Both the position numbers and the translations under genes were made by a program. The notes beneath the pieces were generated by a model. The model saw only the letters and a list, made by a program, of their open reading frames with translations. It was not told the origin of the DNA and ran no database searches. 64,000 nt of DNA from Synaphobranchus kaupii (Eukaryota; Chordata; Actinopteri; Anguilliformes; Synaphobranchidae): assembly GCA_029718625.1 (NCBI GenBank), contig CM056376.1, positions 114,853,173 through 114,917,172 of the forward strand, in the 5' to 3' direction. Shown here one piece after another: positions 11,911 to 22,458 of the stretch; within the stretch, counting starts at the first letter, position 1; each line of letters begins with the position of its first letter.

Positions 11911-12489
11911 GGGATAGCACGCACATCCAACACCAGCAAAGGACAAGAGGACTGTGTGTGTATGTGAGTGTATGTGAGTGTGCGCGTGTGTATACACTGT
12001 ACTTGTAAGTGGACCTGAGCATAACATACATTGGTCACCTCAATATCAAGTGTTCAGCTTGAACCCAGTACTAGAGCCGTCGGCTCCTCAAGCCCATCAC
12101 CATTAAACCCTACTGTGTCATTTCCCAGAGTCTGACCCCACAATTCTTTGATGCTGGCTAAATATACAGAGCATTCACTAAGATACAGTCTCCTACTAGC
12201 AAGGGTGGTAACACAAAATATACCCAGTAGCTGTATCTTAGTGGGCCCTCTGCAGCAGCATCCTGTTTGTGATGCAAAATTGATGTGTTGAGAAATACCC
12301 CAGGAACAGACTCCAGGAAATCCAAAAATGAGACGGCAACAGTAGGTCCAATAAGTGACCATTTATTCACCAATGCGCAGAGGGAGATCACCTGAAGGGC
12401 AGTCCAAGATAACTCTGAAAAACTTCCTGATACATTCACCTTTATGGACAACAGTTAGGTGAAACCAAGGGGCCAAGACTGGGCTTTCG
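11911..12489. other. GIMAP 3' flank, no further gene
   Basis: Starts with a (TGTG)n-rich segment (11945-11990) and continues without coding features. It probably includes the GIMAP 3' UTR, but no convincing polyadenylation signal was found close to the stop. Confidence 0.4.
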
Positions 12490-12966
12490 TTCTGAAGCTC
12501 ACTTCCTGGTACTGTTGCTCACTAGCGCCACTGCGGTTGGCTCCAGTATAGGTCTTTCCCCATGTAAGTCAATGGCAGCAATGTGGTCAAAATACTCAGT
12601 CAATAAATTTTTTACACAAAAAAATGTAATTGCAATAGGTGCCTTTCCTTCATCTAATGCCTGTGCATGTGCTGATTTTTTTAAATATTGTGTCGTTTGG
12701 ACGGGGTTTTAACATTTGTTCAGGACCAATCAGAGGGACAGGTTGAATCCTGGGATCACTGGCATAGATAGATTCTATATGGTTCTCACTGCCAGGACCA
12801 ATCAGAGGGACAGGTTGAGTCCTCTTCGGCTCCACGGAGCAGGCGCAGTTCGTACAAACAGGTGGCGAAAAAGACTTCCGAGCTTCAATTCAGTTTTTAC
12901 GAGGCAGTGGAAAGGCAATGGGTGACGTCACAGTGGCTTTGTCCATATTTTTATACAGTCTATGGG
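12490..12966. repeat. Interspersed repeat ending ATACAGTCTATGG
   Basis: Contains two copies of a segment with CCAATCAGAGGGACAGGTTGA (about 12724 and 12798) and ends GTCCATATTTTTATACAG, then TCTATGG. That terminus is also present at 28-49 of the window and is common in fish. Probably a non-autonomous DNA element. The other end is not defined. Confidence 0.45.
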
Positions 12967-13046
12967 TGAAACCCAATATGCGAGATCACACCCCTAGAAC
13001 ATAACCACCAATTATTGCCCTCTACATTGCCCATCTCCCCTAAATA

Positions 13047-13225
13047 ATAATGCCTTGCATTTATATAGCGCCTTTCTCACCAACCGGTGACTCAAAGCGC
13101 TTTACAATGATGAGGGAGGGAGCTCACCTCTACCACCACCAATGTGAAGCACCCACCTGGGTGATGCAACGGCAGCCATTTTGCGCCAGAATGCTCACCA
13201 CACATCAGCTGAGGTGGAGAGGGAG
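13047..13225 (-). mobile_element. SINE3-like 3' tail (inverted)
   Basis: The plus strand reads GCATTTATATAGCGCCTTT, then CAAAGCGCTTTACAAT and AATGTGAAGCACCCACCTGG. This is the inverted 3' part of the 5S-derived SINE family whose head lies at 13918. A separate, 5'-truncated copy. Confidence 0.7.
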
Positions 13226-13565
13226 AGAATGATTTTAGACAATTAAACTGGGTATATGTGTGTATATAATAATTTAATTATATGAATAAATCATGCCCAT
13301 ACACACACACACAAGTAGGTTGCTGGTGGCTGGGGAGGTGTACCTGTATGATTAGTTGAATTTAGGTTCATTTTACAGAGTTGTTGTATGGGTATAAGGA
13401 GTTAGTTCGAAATTTCATTACCTCTGAAAGTCGGCTATATTTCTTCAGAGAAACTTTGCTTCTATTTTTGTGCCAGCAGTGTACTTTCCACTATTTTCTT
13501 TATTCATTGAACAAAATTAACTTGATGTGGCATGATGGAACTCACACTTGTACTGCTGGACTGGT

Positions 13566-13676
13566 TCAGGCCTTTCGGTGCGAGTGCTGAGAGGTCTAGT
13601 AAGGGAAATGGGCCTGGCTGAGTCAGGCCTTTCGGTGCGAATGCTGAGAGGTCTAGTAAGGGAAATGGGTCTTATG
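13566..13676. repeat. 57-bp tandem duplication
   Basis: TCAGGCCTTTCGGTGCGA at 13566 recurs at 13623. The two copies are nearly identical, with no coding significance seen. Confidence 0.8.
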
Positions 13677-13917
13677 GAAGAGTATGGGAGGGAATTGGAA
13701 TGTCTTGAGTGCATGTGTTCTTTTGTTCTGTTGCATTGTGTAAAGTATCTCTCCTGTGTGTTTATAATCTCACTTGTTTTCCACTGTCTTACTAATGTTT
13801 GGGAAACAATGTGTGTCAGGCGTCACTGCTTCAAGGCCATGATGGCGAGTGAACTCATGGCATGATAGCGGGCACCCTGATGAGGTAATCAGCAGGGAGC
13901 ACTGCTCAGGGAGGGGG

Positions 13918-14312
13918 GCCAGCAGCCATACCACCATGCACTCTGCTCCTGCTGAATTGCTGAAGCTAAGCAGGTGTGGGCTTGGTTAGTACTTGGATGG
14001 GAGACCCCCTGGGGAAAACTAAGTTGCTGCTGGAAGTGGTGTTGGTGGACCAGTAGGGGGCAATCTTCCCTCTGGTCAAATAAATCCCAATGCCCCAGTG
14101 CAGTGATGGGGACACTGTGCAGTAGGAGATGCTGTCCTTCAGATGAGACGTTAAAACCTCACTATGGTCATTAAAGATCCCATGACACTTATTGTAAAGA
14201 GTAGGGGTTTCCCTGGTGTCCTGGCTAAATTCACAACCTGGCTCTTTCAATCTGGCTCACCTAATCCTGGCTAAATTCCCAACCTGGCTCTTTCAATCTG
14301 GCTCACCTAATC
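13918..14312 (+). mobile_element. 5S rRNA-derived SINE (SINE3-like)
   Basis: The head at 13925-14015 resembles 5S rRNA, including the internal control region (GAAGCTAAGCAGG, then TTGGTTAGTACTTGGATGGG). It is followed by the SINE body (CCAGTAGGGGGCAATCTT, GATGAGACGTTAAAACC). A 46-bp stretch around CAACCTGGCTCTTTCAATC is duplicated near the end (14219 and 14266). The same head-plus-body segment is the source of the blocks embedded in the satellite at 26.5-40.8 kb. Confidence 0.85.
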
Positions 14313-14889
14313 ATCCTATGTATATATTTTTTCTTGCTTTTTCTTTCTCACCATGTGGTGGGGAGGGGGGTAGACTGACATGTCACTGGTTGATGGACAG
14401 GGTGGTCATGCCATGTCTAATGTGTAAACATCTGTATTAGTAAAATTGGGTGTGGGGTTTTTGGCTAATCTTTTTTATTTTTTATATATTTTTTGTAACT
14501 CATACTACATGAAAATCTATAACCTCTTTTACAACTTTTTGTTGGAACCAGTTATGGTACCATTTTTGGTTCTTGTCTCCCATTATTTGAACAAGTCTAG
14601 AACAAATGTTTGCTACACTTGGAAGTAAATATGGCTTTTTACCACAAATAAATAATAAAATTTGCATTGGTATAAAAAGAGTACAGTTTGATTTTGCAAC
14701 CAGTTTGGAAAATGAGGAATTGTTTTCTGTGAAAAGCAACAGGCCTTCCCTGTTTGCTCAGGCCCCCTAGTGACATAGACCCTGGGGTCTACATCACAAA
14801 CACCCTACTGTACAAGATCAGAAGGCATGTCATCATGGAAAACTGCACATCATCTTCATCAGTTGGGCTATTCAGTTCTACATGCCACC

Positions 14890-16090
14890 ATTCTTATCTA
14901 TTTCTTAAAAGTATCTCGACCACTCAGTGTGATCTACATGAGAGTGAATTGGGTTGAAGATACTCAACATTTAAATATATTTAGAAGTTGGTTACAGTTC
15001 TTTCACCACCAAAATAATTGTATACTATCACAGCAATAATAACCATTTGGATGGATGATGCATCAGAAGTGGAGAGAAATGGAAATTGGTGGGGAAAATA
15101 AGTCACTGAAAGTCTTACCGTTTATAAAATATAGGAAGATATATAAACAAGAGATAAAAAACCCATGGGTACTCAACACTTTAGAAGTGTGGTGGAAAAT
15201 TAGTAAATGACGTTTAAATACACTTATTTACATACCTTCAGACAAGGAGTTATGTAGAAGATAATTTAATAAAAGGAAAAAGGGCAGAAGAAATAAATCC
15301 TTTAGTGAAGTACATAATTCAAATATATAAACATAAACAAAATAAGATTCTATCCAATTCTATCCATTGGTTACAATTATACAAGGTACCAAAAAGGTAG
15401 AATAGCCTAAGGCCAGATTAAAATGGGAAAATTAATTATAAACTGGCATAGCAGATAAAGAATGGGAAGAAATGTGCAGAACGATACTTACAACAGCCTC
15501 ATCACAATACTGGAGAGATTATAACCGATTATGCATGGAAGATTCTGCTCCGCTACTTTAGCACTCCTGCCATCCAAACAAAATATCAATTAGATGTAAC
15601 TGGTAGTTGCTGGAGAAAATGTGGTGAAAATGGAGTTAACCACACACACATTTTCTGGACCTGTGGAAGATTAAAGAGATTTTGGGATAATACTATAAAA
15701 TAAGTCTCTGTAATATTAAATCCAATATTAAATATCCAAGTCTTTATGCTTGGAAAAATAACAAGTTCAGATAAAAACGACCAAAACTTTTTTTAAATAT
15801 TAAGAGTAGCCATATTGAAATCAATAACAATAAATTGGTTAAAACCATATTTACCAAAAATAGAGAATTGGAAGGAATCTGTTAATGAAATATATATAAT
15901 GGAGAAACTAATGTCAGGAATAAAAAATCAGATGACTATTTTTAAACAAGAGTGGTATAAATGGGAAGATTACAAAATGAGGATGGAATCCTCTGTATGT
16001 CTTACAGGACCAGAAAAGTAATGTTAAAGCTACTCTCCATTATGTATTGACTTGGTAATTGACTTTACTTATACACACCCAATGTCTGAA
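14890..16090 (+). mobile_element. Decayed L1-type LINE, ORF2 C-terminus
   Basis: Conceptual translation, broken by many stops and frameshifts, still shows L1-like C-terminal blocks. Examples are a QYWRDYNRLCM stretch near 15510 and a Cys-His motif (CGENGVNHTHIFWTCGRLKR) near 15620-15680. AT-rich, old, 5'-truncated. Confidence 0.6.
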
Positions 16091-16175
16091 ATAAATACAT
16101 TAATTAAAATTAACAAAAATTTAGGTGAACTTAACTCCTTACATTAACTGATTAAGAAAATTATACAGTATTATA

Positions 16176-16897
16176 CAGTGCCCTCCACTATTATTGGCAC
16201 CCCTGGTAAAGATGAGTAAAAACGGTTATAAAAAATTAACCGTTTGGTGAATTAGCTTAATGTCACACTGAAAAAAATTGAAAAATCCAACCTGTAATTG
16301 AAGTAAATTTATAAAAATTAAAAAAAAATCCCTCATCAAGAAATACTTATTTTTAACAAAACCATGTGTGACACAATTATTGGCACCCCTGAATTTATAT
16401 ATAGAATAAAGTAATCGTAATAGAAGTAAAGTAAATTTTTAATATTTGGTCGCATATCCTTTGTATGCCATGACTTCCTGATGTCTGTGACCCAACAACA
16501 TCAAAAGACTCTTGATATCTTATTTTTTGGTACTCTTACAAGCAATACTATAACGTCTCTGCATTTGAATGGATCTCTATGGGAATTGGGGGGTGGGACT
16601 AGATTTAGCTGTAAATTATGCTGGAACAGTATGGATTACATAGTTGGTCAAATGGCTGCAAGTCATCAAGGGTCTGATGTATCAAACGAGTCTCAAACCA
16701 TCACTCTGCTGCTAGATATGCAGTAGATATGGATGGATCACTTTAAGGGTTGTTTCTCATAATAAATGTACTTCAATTAAAGGTTGGATTTTTCTCATTT
16801 TTTCAGTGGAGATTAGGCTAATTCACCAAACTGTGAATTTTTTATAACCCTTTTTACTCATCCTTACCAGGGGTGCCAATAATAGTGGAAGGCACTG
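16176..16897. mobile_element. Tc1-like MITE (722 bp), TA target site
   Basis: Inverted termini CAGTGCCCTCCACTATTATT and AATAATAGTGGAAGGCACTG are flanked by TA. The interior holds the shared core (16440-16735). No transposase. Confidence 0.85.
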
Positions 16898-19246
16898 TAT
16901 ATATGGGTGTGTGTTTGTTTGTCTATAAGATTATTACTTGGATGCAATTTATATAAACACTATCTATGTAGGTACATATGTATTTATATGTGTATACATG
17001 TAGGTATGTATGAATGTATACAGCTGACATTTGATAGAATAAGTTGAGAAGCTTATATATGGCAATATGTATGTATGGAAGTATGTATAGGCATACCTAT
17101 CAATTTATTCATCTATTTGTATTCATTTGTCTTTTTTATATTTATTTATTTATTTATACATCTACTGTGTAAAAAGTAAAAATAAAATAAAATAAACTAC
17201 TTCCTGAATATATGTCTATGAAACTCTTATTTTGCCTGCTCACTTATTAGAGTAATTTCCTTCTGCTATGTAAATCTCTCATGAAGTATGGACTAAAGTC
17301 AGAACCTTACCTACATTATTAAAGCCAGACATGTCCTTTCTAAGATTCTGTTGTTATTTTTCTGACTACATGTGGTATACAGTGTACATTTAAACATGGG
17401 CTTAATCTCAAAAATATGTCTGCGTAACAGTATGCAATTAAAATTGGCAGTAGTAATATCTTGAAACTAATTGTAATTGATTGCCAGCCTAATTATTCAA
17501 AATGAACACATTATAAGCTTTCCAAAAAGGTACAAGATAGGTCATTGGACAGTTGGGAGCAATTGTCAGAGCTGTGCGTGTCACAAGTGTATTTCAAAAC
17601 AACACTATCAACACTATTTGTCTCTGTGATTTTGTGCATGAAAGATTGTTATACACATAGTGTAGTGACCAGCATGACTAGCATACGCAATAGTATAGAA
17701 GACGTTTATTCAGACACAGCCTTACTTTTCTGGGTGAAACAGCCATGGAGACAAGCATTTCCCAAGTGCTTTGTAGGAGAAGAACAGAAGAGAGAGAATG
17801 GGGGAGGGAGAAAAAGAGAGAGGATGATTGATATCTTGAAACAACAGGGTACAGAAATTATAGCATTTTGGTCACATGCTGGACCATAACCTTGTACACC
17901 TAGCCCACAGAATCAGGGCCCGTGGTACTGCGTGGACACAGTGCTTTATTATACACAGTGCGGAGTATGTACAGGTCCAGTGCTTTCATTTAACAATGCA
18001 CATTCTTTACATGTAGGCAATTCTCCTACCTGTTAGCAGCCCCGCTTCCATCTTTCACTTTAATATCATATCACCGTCACTATTTACCAATTTACACATT
18101 CACACCAACAGCAAACACGGCTTTTACCCGGGTCATTGCTTCAGTGTGAAAGGAGTAAGCTATAACCAGTGCAGCGCATGTGCCAGGTGCAGCGGTTTCA
18201 TTTAACAACTGTAAATGTCCATGCAAAGTGTGCTAAATACAGCCAGTTTTGGATCCACTGAGTTAGGGTGTGGGCAGCCGAGACACGCATAGCGTGGGAA
18301 GCCAAGACACACCAACTCCAAACACAAAAGGCTCAACACCCAACAACACAGTAATCAGTGTATGCTGCAGAAAATACTCGATACATGCATTTTTAAATTT
18401 ATTTATTTTACTTGCCAATTCCCTCAAACAAAAGCCACATAGGGAACTGGCTCGTTTTTTGCTGTGCATGGCATGGTTTTCACAGGCATAGCAACACTGT
18501 CACTGCGTCATCACACAGATTCTTTAGACACACCAGATACTTGGCTCCAGTGTTTCCTTCCATCCTCTCTGCCTCTTATTTGCAAGAGTTTGAGGTGCTA
18601 CAGTACAGAACATCCCTTACCACAGTATTGCTCTTGGTCACACCCCTGAATTACCTTTCAGATGAAGGTTTCTGAAACTGGAATGTTTTGGCTTCAAGGG
18701 TAGGGACGTAGAAGTTTTCATTGTTAAGAATAGCAGAGTGTCTGGTTGTCCAGAGTGGACAATAAAATTGGAATGTCACTGGGTGGAGATAAGTGGGAGA
18801 TGTGGTGCTTTAATCGTACATAGCCTTGTTACTTGTATGCAATATGAACTTAGGTAATCACCGAAAATGTGTGAATTTTAAAACTGCAAATTCAAATGTA
18901 AATTTTGTCGATAGTGAATATGTGTTTTTCTTGTGTGTTTGCTGTGTCTCTGTGAATGATTATCACCAGCTGTAAGATATATAATAAAAAAGTAATAAAT
19001 GCACAAGAAATATAAATGTGACATGCCTGTGTGAAGTATGTGATCTTTCTCTATGAAACTGTTTTGTTGTATTTGTTTTGTTTGGTTTCTGTCAGCTTTC
19101 TAAAGAAAAACATTATTTCAAATAAAGTTATAACTAACATAGAGCAAAGATTACAACATGACATATTTATATTTTTCCCAGTTAAAAAAATAATTTTGTT
19201 GAAAAAAAAAAAAACTTTCAAAAAACATCACAGATTTGAGTTTTTA
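16898..19246. other. Intergenic, no gene recognised
   Basis: AT-rich DNA with GTATGTATG-type microsatellite patches (16960-17100) and an A-run. A 114-codon open frame at 17545-17889 shows no recognisable domain, and its codon use does not suggest coding. Nothing else was supportable. Confidence 0.5.
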
Positions 19247-19535
19247 ATCTGTGTGGAGTTTGTTGCATGTTCTCCCCGTGTCCGTGTGGGTTTCCTCTGG
19301 GTACTCCGGTTTCCTCCCACAGTCCAAAGACATGCAGGTTAGACTAATTGGAGATTCTAAATTGCCCATAGGCATGAGTGTGTGAGTGAATGGTGTGTGT
19401 GCCCTGTGATGGATTGGCGGCCTGTCCAGGGTATGTTCCTGCCTCTCACCCAATGCATGCTGGGATAGGCTCCAGCACCCCCCGCGACCTTGACCAGGAA
19501 TAAGCGGGTTTGATGGATGGATATTTATATGACCT
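19247..19535 (+). mobile_element. Rex3/RTE-like LINE 3' tail
   Basis: Contains GCATGTTCTCCCCGTGTCC, TCCCACAGTCCAAAGACATG and GGATAGGCTCCAGCACCC, and ends in GATGGATGGAT. A GATG-repeat tail is known for Rex3 retroelements of fish. Heavily 5'-truncated, as is usual for LINEs. Confidence 0.6.
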
Positions 19536-19992
19536 TCATGCACTAATGAAATAAAAGTATAACATTGAGAGGGGATTTCAGTTCCTCCCGTTTCATTACC
19601 TGTAAGACCCCTAACCCCAACCCCCAAACCTGGTTCTGGAAAGCCACTGGGTCTGCTGGGGTCCCCCAAATCTGCGTCTTGTTAGTCTGCTGGTCTTGGG
19701 TTTCACTTTAAAATCAGCAACCAATTCAGACCAACAGTGATTCCCAGCAGACTGCGGTAATCCAGGGCCAAGGCTGATCTTCTCAGACCAGTGACCCTGT
19801 CCTCCAAGTCTTTACTGGTTTAAACTAGGAAGCATCTGTTATTCCTACAAGTTGTTTTTACATCTACTGTGAATATTTTTACAAAACTGGAATGAAGGTG
19901 ACTGGTGTTTACATACACGGTCGGGATAGCAGATGCCTTAAATTCACTAACGAAAATGAACTATAGTAAAACTATAGTATGTCGACAGCATA

Positions 19993-21159
19993 CAGTGCAT
20001 CCGGAAAGTATTCACAGCGCTTCACTTTTTCCACATTTTGTTCTGTTACAGCCTTATTCCAAAATTGATTAAATTCATTTTTTCCCTCAAAATTCTACAC
20101 ACAACACCCCATAATGACAATGTGAAAAAAGTTTTTTTGAGATTTTTGCAAATTTATTAAAAATAAAAAACTAAAACTTCTCATTTACATAAGTATTCAT
20201 ACCCTTTGCTTTAACGTATTTTTAAAGTATCATATTTCATATTTGGTCACATATCCTTTACATGCTGTTACTTCCTGAAGTCTGTGACCATCAACATCAA
20301 AAAACTGTCGATATCTTTATTTTCAGGCACTGTTACAAGCGATACAACCTCTCTGCATTTGAATGGATCTCTATGAAATTGGGGGGTGAGACTAGATTCA
20401 GCTGTAAATTTACACTGGTACAGTATGGAACACATGGCTGGCTAAATGGCTGTAGGTTATCAAGGGTCTGAGCTATCAAACGAGCCCCCAAACCATCACT
20501 CTGTTGCCAGATATGGAGTAGATGTGGATGGATCACTCTAAGGGTTGTTTCTCCTGACTTTTTTCCCCATAGAGTTCTATAGGAAAATGAGTCTGGAGAA
20601 ATAACCCTTGCAGTGATCCATCCACAGCCTACTCCATATCTGGCAACAGAGTGATGGTTTGGGGCTCGTTTGATAGCTCAGACCCTTGATAACTTACAGC
20701 CATTTAGCCAGCCATGTGTTCCATACTGTACCAGTGTAATTTACAGCTGAATCTAGTCTCACCCCCCAATTTCCATAGAGATCCATTCAAATGCAGAGAG
20801 GTTATAGTATCGCTTGTAACAGTACCTGAAAATAAGATATCGACAGTTTTTTGATGTTGATGGTCACAGACTTCAGGAAGTAACAGCATGTAAAGGATAT
20901 GAGACCAAATATGAAATATGATACTTTAAAAATACGTTAAAGCAAAGGGTATGAATACTTATGTAAATGAGAAATTTTATTTTTTTATTTTTAATAAATT
21001 TGCAAAAATCTCAAAAAAACTTTTTTTCACATTGTCATTATGGGGTGTTGTGTGTAGAATTTTGAGGGGAAAAATTAATTTAATCAATTTTGGAATAAGG
21101 CTGTAACAGAACAAAATGTGGAAAAAGTGAAGCGCTGTGAATACTTTCCGGATGCACTG
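19993..21159. mobile_element. Tc1-like foldback MITE (1.17 kb palindrome)
   Basis: Termini CAGTGCATCCGGAAAGTATT and AATACTTTCCGGATGCACTG are flanked by TA. The whole element is an inverted repeat around an axis near 20575. The shared core occurs at 20235-20560 and, inverted, at 20580-20915, so each arm is about 560 bp. No coding capacity. Confidence 0.88.
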
Positions 21160-21230
21160 TATATTATACAAATACTATAGCATTACAGTAGTTTTTTCAT
21201 ACACACAATGGTCATACTATTGTCCTATAG

Positions 21231-21434
21231 CAGGGGTCCTCAATCTTATCCAGAAAGAGTCGGTGTGGGTGCAGGCTTTTGTTCCAACCAAGCAGTTACA
21301 CACCTGATTCCACAAATCAATCACAAGAGTCTTTGCTAAGCACCTTGATTAGTAGAACCAAGTGTGTTACTGCTCGGTTGGAACAAAAGCCTGCACCCAC
21401 ACCGGCCCTTACTGGATAAGATTGAGGACCCCTG
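21231..21434. mobile_element. hAT-type MITE, 8-bp TSD
   Basis: 204 bp from CAGGGGTCCTCAAT to ATTGAGGACCCCTG, palindromic internally (AGCCTGCACCCACACCGG and its inverse). It is flanked by a perfect 8-bp duplication TCCTATAG (21223-21230 and 21435-21442). Confidence 0.92.
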
Positions 21435-22297
21435 TCCTATAGGGTTAAATACTAAAGCATTATTATAGGGGGTGAAAATACTATAGTGATACTATTGTAC
21501 TATAGTGACAAATACTATAGCATTATTATAGTAGGCGAAAAAACTTTCTTTCTAGAAGATAACTATAGCAATACTATAGTTCATTTTGTGTACATAAATA
21601 ACGTACTTTAATATGAACGCATATAATAATATGAATGTATTAGGCTAATATTAATATATAGATGATAATGTTCAAAGGAAATGTAAAGGAACAGTCCCAA
21701 ACTACTTACAGGAACAATTAAGCTAAATTAGGAAGTTTTGTCTGTTTTCTAATCTACCGAAGTTAGACTGTAGCCCAGGCTATTACTATTTGCAATACAT
21801 TTGTCCATTTCAATACTAGCCTACATTTATATTTTACAGTGCAAATAAGTGGCCTTTTTCATTGCCAGTCAGGTTTCTCCGACGATTTTTTAAAATTCAC
21901 TTTCGGAGAAAATGTCCAAGTGTCACGAGATTTTTGTAAGATAGTCCGTTTGGGACGGGCGTGGGAGGTAGCCTATATTTTAAACACCACAGCAGGTAAA
22001 ATAAAACCACAGTGCATGGTTCTATTGTTAATAATTCACAGCGTCAACTAGTCCGTCCTACGCCGCCATTAGACAAATATCTGAAGTTCTGTGTAATTAG
22101 CAGGCATTCGTTCGACGTTTTCTAGGTTTTAAAATTTAACTTGACACAAATGACAACATCAGCTAATTTACGGTAAAAGGTACAACACTCTTTTTCTCCA
22201 TATAGCTTTTTTTTTTTTTTAGCACACATCCATATTTTCGTCACGATATGACAGGCACCTACTAAAGCCAATTATCGCTTTAGTTGACTCATTTTAC

Positions 22298-22326
22298 CCA
22301 ATCGGATTTCACAACTTGGGCGGGAC
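22298..22326 (+). promoter_or_regulatory. Putative TMX2 promoter motifs
   Basis: A CCAATCGG box (22298-22305) and a GGGCGGGAC GC-box (22318-22326) lie about 130-160 bp upstream of the TMX2 start codon, in a locally GC-richer segment. The position is plausible, but no TATA box is seen and there is no direct evidence of use. Confidence 0.4.
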
Positions 22327-22458
22327 AAGTGTTCGTCCGCAATGACCTCCACACCTTTGAGCCTGTCCCTTTAAATAGAGCACTTACTTTTATGAAAGTG
22401 ATTTATTAGTTCCAGCAGCTGTCACCCCGCTCACCTCCCCCTATTCCGGCTGTAGAAA

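Larger units (their letters stand above)
19950..21597. mobile_element. Outer MITE with ACTATAG-rich ends, split by nested insertions
   Basis: AAAATGAACTATAGTAAAAC near 19953 is inverted at about 21570-21590 (ACTATAGTTCATTTTG). The element was invaded by the Tc1 foldback (19993-21159) and by a hAT MITE (21231-21434). That gives a relative insertion order with the outer element oldest. Confidence 0.55.

Noticed and set aside
17545..17889. 114-codon frame
   Set aside because: No recognisable domain, no splice-site context, in AT-rich intergenic DNA.
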